NCBI RefSeq assembly: GCF_024599795.1
Contig: NZ_CP102246.1
Span: forward strand, 2,728,001 to 2,792,000
DNA: 64,000 nt
Direction: 5' to 3'
From: Enterobacter cloacae complex sp. R_G8
GTDB lineage: Bacteria > Pseudomonadota > Gammaproteobacteria > Enterobacterales > Enterobacteriaceae
Shown: positions 53,473 through 62,400 of the stretch, one piece after another
How the letters are laid out: each line of letters starts with the position of its first letter
How positions within the stretch are numbered: position 1 is the stretch's first letter
The notes under the pieces: generated by a model
Databases searched by the model: none
Seen by the model: the letters and a program-made list of their open reading frames with translations, nothing else
What the model was told of the DNA's origin: nothing
Program-made: the position numbers and the translations under genes

Positions 53473-56400
53473 AATCACCAGGCTGCCATTGGCAATACCG
53501 GTGGTGTTACCGTTGCCCGCGCTGCTCTTCACCTGTGCTGTGACGCTATAGCTCGCCACGCCCAGCGCATCGCTGTCCGGGATCTGCAGATACCAGGTGT
53601 TATGATCCGGGTCGACGACGACCGCACCGCCCGTCTGGGAGGTGTAGGTTTTACCGTTCACAATCACCACCAGATATTCCCCGTTCACCAGGTCTGCGGA
53701 GACCGTACCGCTGACAATCGGCGTGGTATCGGAGGTGGTCTGGGCGGTAATTGCCGCCGTGGTGGTCGGCACACGGGTATCGACGTTCAGCACAAACCCG
53801 TCCGATTCCGTGTAGTTACCGGCTTTATCGGTGACGCGCACAATGTAGGTGTGGTTGCCATCGCTCAGGCCGTTGTCCTGGAAGGACCAGCTCGCGCTGC
53901 CGTTCATGGTCACCTGACCGAGCAGAATGCCGTCGCGATAGAGCTGCACGATTTCGCCGTCGTCCGGGGCGCGGTTCAGCGTACCGTTGATCAGCGGCGA
54001 GGTATCATCCGTCGCCACCGACGCGCCGTAAGTGCCCTGACGCTCGCCTTCACCGTCGGTGTAGCTCACCACGCTACCCACGGTGGTTGGCGGCGTAGTA
54101 TCCACCGTCACCACCTGCGACGCGGTGGAGCCAACGTTGCCTGCCTGGTCGATAATTCGTACCTGGTAGGTGTAATCCCCGTCAGGCAGATCGCGGGTAT
54201 CGGTGTAGCTCCAGCGCTGGTTCGTCACCGTGGTGTCAATCCACGTATTGCCGCCGTCGAGGCTGATCTGCACCCGCTCGTCGCTCGCCAGCGCGCTGCC
54301 CAGCGAACCGTTGATGGTCAGCGTGGTGTCCATGGTGATGAAATCACTGCCGGACTGCCCGGTATCCTCGCTGATGCTGTCGATGGTGACGCCGTACTGC
54401 GGCGCCTGGGTATCCACCGTCACCGCCTGCGAGGTGGTTGCTCCGACGTTACCCGCCTGGTCAACAACCCGCACCTGGTAGTTGTAGCTACCGTCGGTCA
54501 GGGTACGCGTATCGTTATAGCTCCACTGCGTGCCGCTCACGGTGGCGTAGACCCAGGTAGTGCCGCCATCCATGCTCACCTGAACGTACTCACCCGCCCC
54601 CAGCTCCGCACCGAGCGTGCCGTGCAGGGTGTACGAGGTCGAACTGGTCAGGAAGTCGTTGTTGTCGAAGCCGGTATCGACGGTGATGTTATCCACGCTC
54701 ACCGTAATTGCCGCATCCGGGGCCACCGTGTCGACGGTGACCTGCTGATGGGCGCTGGCGCCTACGTTACCGGCGGCATCGACCACGCGAACATAGTAGT
54801 CATAGGTGGCGTTACCCAGCGTGCGACCGTCCACGTAGTACCAGCTGTTGCCGGTCACGATGACGTTCTGCCAGGTCACGCCGCCGTCGATGCTGATCTG
54901 CGCGTATTCCCCGTCGGCCAGCGTTGCGCCGAGCGAGCCGTGCAGCGTCAGGGACGTATCGTTAGTGATAAAGTCGCTGCTGCTCAGACCGGTATCGTCA
55001 CTGATGCTGTCGATGGCGATCGTTTTGCTGGCGTCAGGTGCAACCGTATCAATGGTCACCACCTGGCTGGCGGTGGCACTGATGTTCCCCGCATCGTCAA
55101 TGACGCGCAGCTGGTAGTTGTAATCCCCGTCTACCAGCGTACGGCCATCCACATAGGTCCAGCTCAAACCGCTGACGCTGACGTCGGTCCAGGTCAGGCC
55201 GCCGTCGAGGCTAATCTGTGCATGGTCACCGCTGCCCAGCGCCGCGCCCAGCGTCCCTTTCAGGCTGATCTGCGTGTCGCTGGTGATAAAGTCGCTGCCG
55301 GACAGACCAGTATCCTGGGTGATGGAATCAACCGTGATCGTCGTGGCCGCAGGCGCGGTCAGATCAATCACCACGTCCTGGCTATCCGTTGCCCCCACGT
55401 TGCCCGCGTTATCGACAACACGTACCTGGTACTGGTACGTACCGTCGGTCAGGGTGCGGCCGTCGGTATAGCGCCAGGTTGTGCCGGTCACGCTCAGATC
55501 ACTCCACGTGGCCCCACCGTCCAGGCTGATCTGCGCCTTCTCGTTGTTGCCGAGCTGCGCGGTCAGGGAGCCGTTGACCACAACGTGGCTGTCGTTGGTG
55601 ATGAAATCAGTCGCGCTCAAACCGGTGTCGTTTTGCAGGGAATCAATCGAAATTCCCATCGACGGCGCGGTCAGATCGACGGTCACGGTGTGGTTATCGC
55701 TGGCGCTGTTGCCTATGGTATTGCTGACCTGCGCGTTAATCACGTACGAACCACCGTCCGCCAGCGCGCTCACGTCTGCGCTGCCGACCGTATAGCGCCA
55801 GCTGCCGTCATTCTGCACAGTCGCCGTATAGGTTTTACCGTTCAGCGTAATGGTCACCGTCTGGCCCGCCGGGGCGTCGGTGGTGCCGCTGACAGTCAGC
55901 GGCGTGCCGTGCTCGGCGGCGTTGACGATATCGTCCTGCGCAAAGGTGTTAATGGTGATGGTTGGGACATCGCCGTTCAGAGTGACATCATGCGTGGCGC
56001 TGCCCGGGTTGCCCGCCTTATCGCTTACCGTGGCGGTGATGGTGTAATCCCCGTCGCTCAGGCCGAGGAAATCACGACCCGGCACGAAGACCGACCACGA
56101 ACCGTCTGCCGCGACGGTCGCCTGATAGCTGTGACCGTTGAAGGAGACCGTCACCATCTGGCCCTGTTCCGCCGTGGTGGTGCCACGGATGGTCTGCCCC
56201 GCCAGCTGCTCGGCGTTGTTGACGATATCGTCATCCGCAACGGTGCTGATAGTTACCGTTGGCGCGACGGTGTCCACCGTTAAGGTGTGCGTGGTCTGGC
56301 CGCTGTTACCCGCTTTATCATTGACCGACGCGGTCACCGTCAGCGCGCCCTGGTTGAGTGCAGCCAGGTCAGCGGCCGGAACATCCAGCGTCCAGGTACC

Positions 56401-59400
56401 GTCGTTGGCCACCGTGGCCGTGTAGGTTTTGCCGCCCAGCGTGACGGTGACGCTCTGGCCCGCTTCCGCGCTGGAGGAGCCGTGGACGGTCAGCGGCTGC
56501 TGCGCTTCCGCTGCGTTCAGCACGTCGTCGCCCGACAGCGTGGCAATGCTCACCACCGGCGCAGTGGTGTCCACGCTGATGCTGTGCGTTGCCGACGCGC
56601 TGTTGCCCGCGCTGTCCTGCGCCGAAACAGAAACCTGATAGCGCGCGCCATCCGCCAGTGCCCCCACGTCGGCCGCCGGTACAGTGGTGCTCCAGCTGCC
56701 GTCGCTCTGGATGCTGGCCGTATAGCTCTTGCCGTTCAGCGTCACGGTAACCTGCGTGCCGCTGGCGAACTGGGCGCTGGAGCCGTTAATCACCAGTGAC
56801 GAACCGGCTTCCGCCGCGTTGATGACATCGTCATCGCTAACGGTGTTCACCGTCAGCGCCACGGAGGCGGTGTTCACCACCACGTCGTGGGTCTGGGTGC
56901 TACTGTTGCCCGCGCTGTCGGTAATGGTTGCGCTGAGGGTCACGGTGCCGTCGGTCAGTGCGGAAATCACGCTGGCCGGAACGCCCACGCTCCAGTTACC
57001 GCTGGCATCGACGGTGGTGGTGTACTGGTTCGAACCGATGGTGATAACCACCTTATCGCCGACATTCGCGCCGGTTGCGGTGCCGCTGACGATCTGCGCC
57101 TGCGCATGTTCAACGCTGTTGATCACGTCATCGCCCGCCACGACGTTAAAGCTGACGGTCGGCGGCGTGGTATCCAGCGTAATCGCTTTACTCGCGCTGC
57201 CCGGGTTACCCGCCGTATCGCTGACGCTCACCTGCACCGTATAGCCATTATCAGCCAGTGCGGACAGATCCGCGGATGGCACGTTGACGCTCCAGGTGCC
57301 GCCCGGTTGTACCTGGGCGGTATAGCTGTTGCCACCCAGCGTCACGGTGACCGTCTGCCCGGCTTCCGCCGTGGTCGTGCCGGAGACCGTCACGCCAGAG
57401 GATGCTTCGCTACCATTGATGACGTTATCGCCTGCAACCGTATCAATGGTGACGCCTGGCGCGGTGGCATCCACGCTGTACTCACGCCCTGCGGACGCGC
57501 TGTTGCCGTGCGCGTTGGTGACGCTCACCTGCACGCTGGCATCGCCGTCTTTCAGGCCCGCGAGATCCGCGGACGGCACGGTGGCGGTCCAGTTGCCGTC
57601 GGCATCGACGGTGGCGGTGTAAGACTTGCCGCCAAAGGTGATGGTAACGGTCTGGTTTTCTTCCACGTTGCTGGTGCTACCGGAGAGCACCAGATCCGCA
57701 CCTTTCTCGGCCGCGTTAATCACGTCGTCGGTGGCAATGGCGTTGATGCTGATGGCAACCGCTGTCAGATCCACGTTCACATCGTGGTTAATGGAGACCG
57801 GGTTACCCGCGGTACTCTGGCCTGCCACGGTCACGGTGACCGTACCGGCCGCCAGGGCCCCGACGTCTGCCGCCGGGATCGCCGCACTCCAGGTGCCGTC
57901 GGCCAGCACCGAAGCCGCATAGGTTTTGCCATTCAGGGTCACGGTGAGCGTTGTGCCCGCCGCCAGCCCGTCGCTGGAGCCGGAGACGATCAGGTTCTGG
58001 CCATGCTCGATGCTGTTGATGACATCGTCGCCCGCCACGGTGTCCACACGCAGACCCGGCAGGTTGGCGTCGATGGTGATATCGCGTTCGCCCGCACCGG
58101 TGTTGCCGTGGCCGTTGGTAACGGTCGCTGATACCGTCAGGTCGCCGTTGCCGAGCGCGGTCAGGACGTCGGATGGGACGTTAACAGACCAGCTCAGATC
58201 GCTTTGCACCGTCGCGGTGTAATTATTGCCCCCGATGGAAACCGTTACGGTATTGCCCGCTTCGGCGTTCGCCACGATACCGCTGATGGTCTGGCCTGCC
58301 GCCACTTCCGCCGCGTTGATGACGTTGTCGCCCGCCACGGTGTTGATGGTGACGGTCGGCAGCGCAGTGTCGACCAGCAGGTTCGCACTGTTGCTCACGC
58401 TGTTGCCCACGCCGTTGGTGGCGGTCGCATTCAGGGTGTAGTTCGCCTGACCCAGCCCCGCCAGATCGGCGGCCGGAACCGTCAGGCTCCAGGTGCCGTC
58501 CGCCGCCGTCGTGGCCGCGTAGGTTTTACCGTTAAGGGTCACGGTCACCACGGTACCTTCCGCCAGGTTGGCGCTGGTGCCGCTGATGCTCAGATCCTGG
58601 CCTTTCTCCACCGCGTTCAGGACGTTGTCATCGCTGATAGCGTTGAAATTGACTGAAGGCAGACCGGTGTCCACAGTCACGCTATGGGTGCCGGAACCGG
58701 TATTGCCCGCCGCGTCAGTGACGGACGCCGTGACGGTCACTGTGCCGTCGCTGAGGCCAGAAATAACGTTGGCGGGTACGCCCACGCTCCAGTTGCCCGC
58801 CGCGTCGAGCACGGTGGTGTAGCTCTGGCCGCCAATGGTGACGGTGACCTTATCACCCGGTGCCGCACCGGTGGCGGAGCCACTGACGATCTGCGCCTGC
58901 GCGTGCTCGGCCACGTTAATCACGTCGTCACCGGCAATGGTATTGATGGTCACCACCGGAACGGTCATGTCCACCGTCAGATTATGATCAACCGACGCCG
59001 GGTTACCCGCCTTGTCGCTGACCGATGCGGTGACGGTCACGCTGCCATCGCTGAGCGCCGCCAGATCCGCTGCCGGGATGTTCAGCGTCCAGTGACCGTC
59101 TGAACTGACCGTTGCGGTGTAGTCCTTGCCGTTCAGGCTCACGGTCACCGTCTGGCCCGCTTCTGCGGTGCTGGTACCGGAGACGGTCAGGTCAGTCTGT
59201 GCTTCCGTGGCGTTGAGGATGTCGTCCGTCGCCAGGGTGTTGATGGTCACGGACGGCGCGGTGGCATCCACGCTGTACTCACGGCCCGCCGAGGCGCTGT
59301 TGCCGTTGACGTTGGTGACGCTCACCTGCACGCTGGCGTCGCCATCCTTCAGGCCCGCCAGATCCGCCGCTGGCACGGTTGCGGTCCAGTTGCCGTCGGC

Positions 59401-62400
59401 ATCGACCTGCGCGGTATAGATTTTACCGCCCATGCTCAGGGTGACGGTCTGCCCGGCTTCTACGTTGGTGGTGGCGCCAGACAGCACCAGATCCGCGCCC
59501 TTCTCCGCCGCGTTAATCACGTCGTCGGTGGCAATGGCGTTGATGCTGATGGCCACCGTTGCCAGATCCACGGTGACATCATGGCTGATGGTAATCGGGT
59601 TACCCGCCGTACTGTCGCCGGTGACGCTGATCTTCACGGTGCCTTCCGGCCACGTGCTCACATCCGCCGCCGGGACCGCCGCGCTCCAGGTGCCGTCCGC
59701 CAGCACCGTTGCGGAATAGTCTTTCCCGTTGACGGTCACAGTCAGCGCGGTGCCAGGGGTAAGCCCGTCGCTGGAGCCGGTGATAATCAGGTTCTGGTTG
59801 TGCTCGATGGTGTTGATCACATCATCGCCCCCCACGGTGTCCACACGCAGGCCCGGCAGGTTGGCGTCGATAGTGATGTCGCGTGCGCCAGAGCCGGTAT
59901 TGCCGTGGCCGTTGGTAACGGTCGCGGTGACGCTCAGGCTGCCGTTGCCCAGCGCGGTCAGGACGTCGGACGGCACGTTCACGGACCAGCTCAGATCGCT
60001 CTGCACCGTCGCGGTGTAGCTGTTGCCGCCAATCGTCACGGTTACGGTATTACCCGCTTCGGCATTCGCCACGGTACCGCTGATCGTCTGGCCTGCCGCC
60101 ACTTCCGCTGCGTTAATGACGTTATCGCCCGCCACGGTGTTGATGGTGACGGTCGGCAGCGCAGTGTCGACCAGCAGGTTCGCACTGTTGCTCACGCTGT
60201 TGCCCACGCCGTTGGTGGCGGTCGCATTCAGGGTGTAGTTCGCCTGACCCAGCCCCGCCAGATCGGCGGCCGGAACCGTCAGGCTCCAGGTGCCGTCCGC
60301 TGCCGTGGTGGCCGTGTAGTTTTTACCGTTCAGGGTCACGGTCACCACGGTACCTTCCGCCAGGTTGGCGCTGGTGCCGCTGACGTTCAGATCCTGACCT
60401 TTCTCCACCGCGTTCAGGACGTTGTCATCGCTGATAGCGTTGAAATTGACTGAAGGCAGGCCGGTATCAACGGTCACGTTGTGGCTGCCGGAACCGGTGT
60501 TGCCCGCCGTGTCAGTGACTGACGCCGTGACGGTCACTGTGCCGTCGCTGAGGCCGGAAATCACGCTCGCCGGTACGCCCACGCTCCAGTTGCCCGCCGC
60601 GTCCAGCACGGTGGTGTAAGTCTGGCCGCCAATCGTGACGGTGACTTTATCACCCGGTGCCGCACCGGTGGCGGAGCCACTGACGATCTGCGCCTGCGCG
60701 TGCTCGGCCACGTTAATCACGTCGTCACCGGCAATGGTATTGATGGTCACCACCGGAACGGTCATGTCCACCGTCAGATTATGATCAACCGACGCCGGGT
60801 TACCCGCCTTGTCGCTGACCGATGCGGTGACGGTCACGCTGCCGTCGCTGAGCGCCGCCAGATCCGCTGCCGGGACGTTCAGCATCCAGTGACCGTCTGA
60901 ACCGACCGTTGCGGTGTAGTCCTTGCCGTTCAGCGATACGGTTACCGTCTGTCCCGCTTCGGCGGTGCTGGTACCGGAGATCGCCAGGTCAGATTGTGCC
61001 TCCGTGGCGTTGAGGATGTCGTCCAGGGCAATCGTATTAATGGTCACGGACGGCGCGGTGGTGTCCACGCTGTACTCGCGCCCCGCAGAGGCACTGTTGC
61101 CATTGTCGTTGGTGACGCTCACCTGCACGCTGGCACCGCCGTCCTTCAGGCCAGTCAGATCGGCCGCTGGCACCGTGGCGGTCCATTTACCGTCAGCACC
61201 CACGGTTGCAGTGTAGAGCTTGCCAGCGAAGGTGATCGTGACGGTCTGGTTTTCTTCCACGTTGCTGGTGCTGCCGGAGAGCACCAGATCCGCGCCCTTT
61301 TCAACTGCGTTAATCACATCGTCTGTGGCAATGGCGTCGATGCTGATGGCAACATTTGCCAGATCCACCGTCACGTTGTGACTGATGGACACCGGGTTAC
61401 CTGCGCTGCTTTGCCCTTCAACGGTCACGGTGACCGTTCCTGCAGCCAGTGCGCCGACATCCGCTGCCGGGATCGCCGCGTTCCAGGTGCCGTCGGCCAG
61501 CACGGTCGCCGGATACGTTTTACCGTTTACGGTGACGGTCAAGGTGGTACCTGCGGTCAGGCCATCGCTGGATCCGGTCACAATCAGGTTTTGACCGTGT
61601 TCGATGGTGTTGATCACATCATCGCCCGCAACGGTGTCCACGCGCAGACCCGGCAGGCTGGCGTCGATGGCAATATCGCGCTCAGCGGAGCCGCTGTTGC
61701 CCACATTGTTGGTCACGCTGGCGCTCACCGTCAGTTCGCCGTTACCCAGCGCCGTCAGGACCGATTCCGGCACATCGACGGACCAGGTCAGATCGTTCTG
61801 CACCGTTGCGGTCCAGGTGTTGCCGCCAATCGTCACGGTCACGGTGTTGCCTGCTTCGGCATTCACCACCTTACCGCTGATGGTCTGACCTGAGGCCACT
61901 TCCGCTGCGTTAATGACGTCGTCACCCGCGACGGTATTGATGATCACCCCCGGCAGAACGGATTCCACGTTCACGGTGTGCAACGTGCTGCTGCTGTTGC
62001 CGACGCTGTCCGTTGCCGATGCGGTAACGGTGTACAACGCTTCACCCAACGCGCCGACCTGATCTGCAGGAACGGTAGTCGTCCATTTCCCGTTGCTGTC
62101 GACCATCGCGCTGTACGCTTTGCCGTTCAGCATCACGGTCACCACTGCGCCTGTCGCCAGGCCGGAAGCCGTACCGGAGATCGTCAGGTCCTGGGTTTTC
62201 TCGGTGTTGTTGATCACATCGTCACCGGAAACGGTGTCAATGGTCAGTACCGGCGCGGTCAGGTTCACCTCCACGCCGTGCGTGGCGCTGTTGCTGTTGC
62301 CCGCTTTATCGGTCAGCGCCGCGGTAATGGTGTAATCCCCGGCCGCCAACGCGGTGACGTCCGCCGCAGGCACGCCCACGCTCCAGTTGCCTGAGGCATC

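Noticed and set aside
53602..56283. An 893-codon plus-strand open frame inside the adhesin gene, with many similar ones to 63.8 kb
   Set aside because: It is antisense to the repeat domains. GC-rich, periodic codons leave few stops on the other strand; the translation is His/Arg/Val-rich, and repeats only because the adhesin does.
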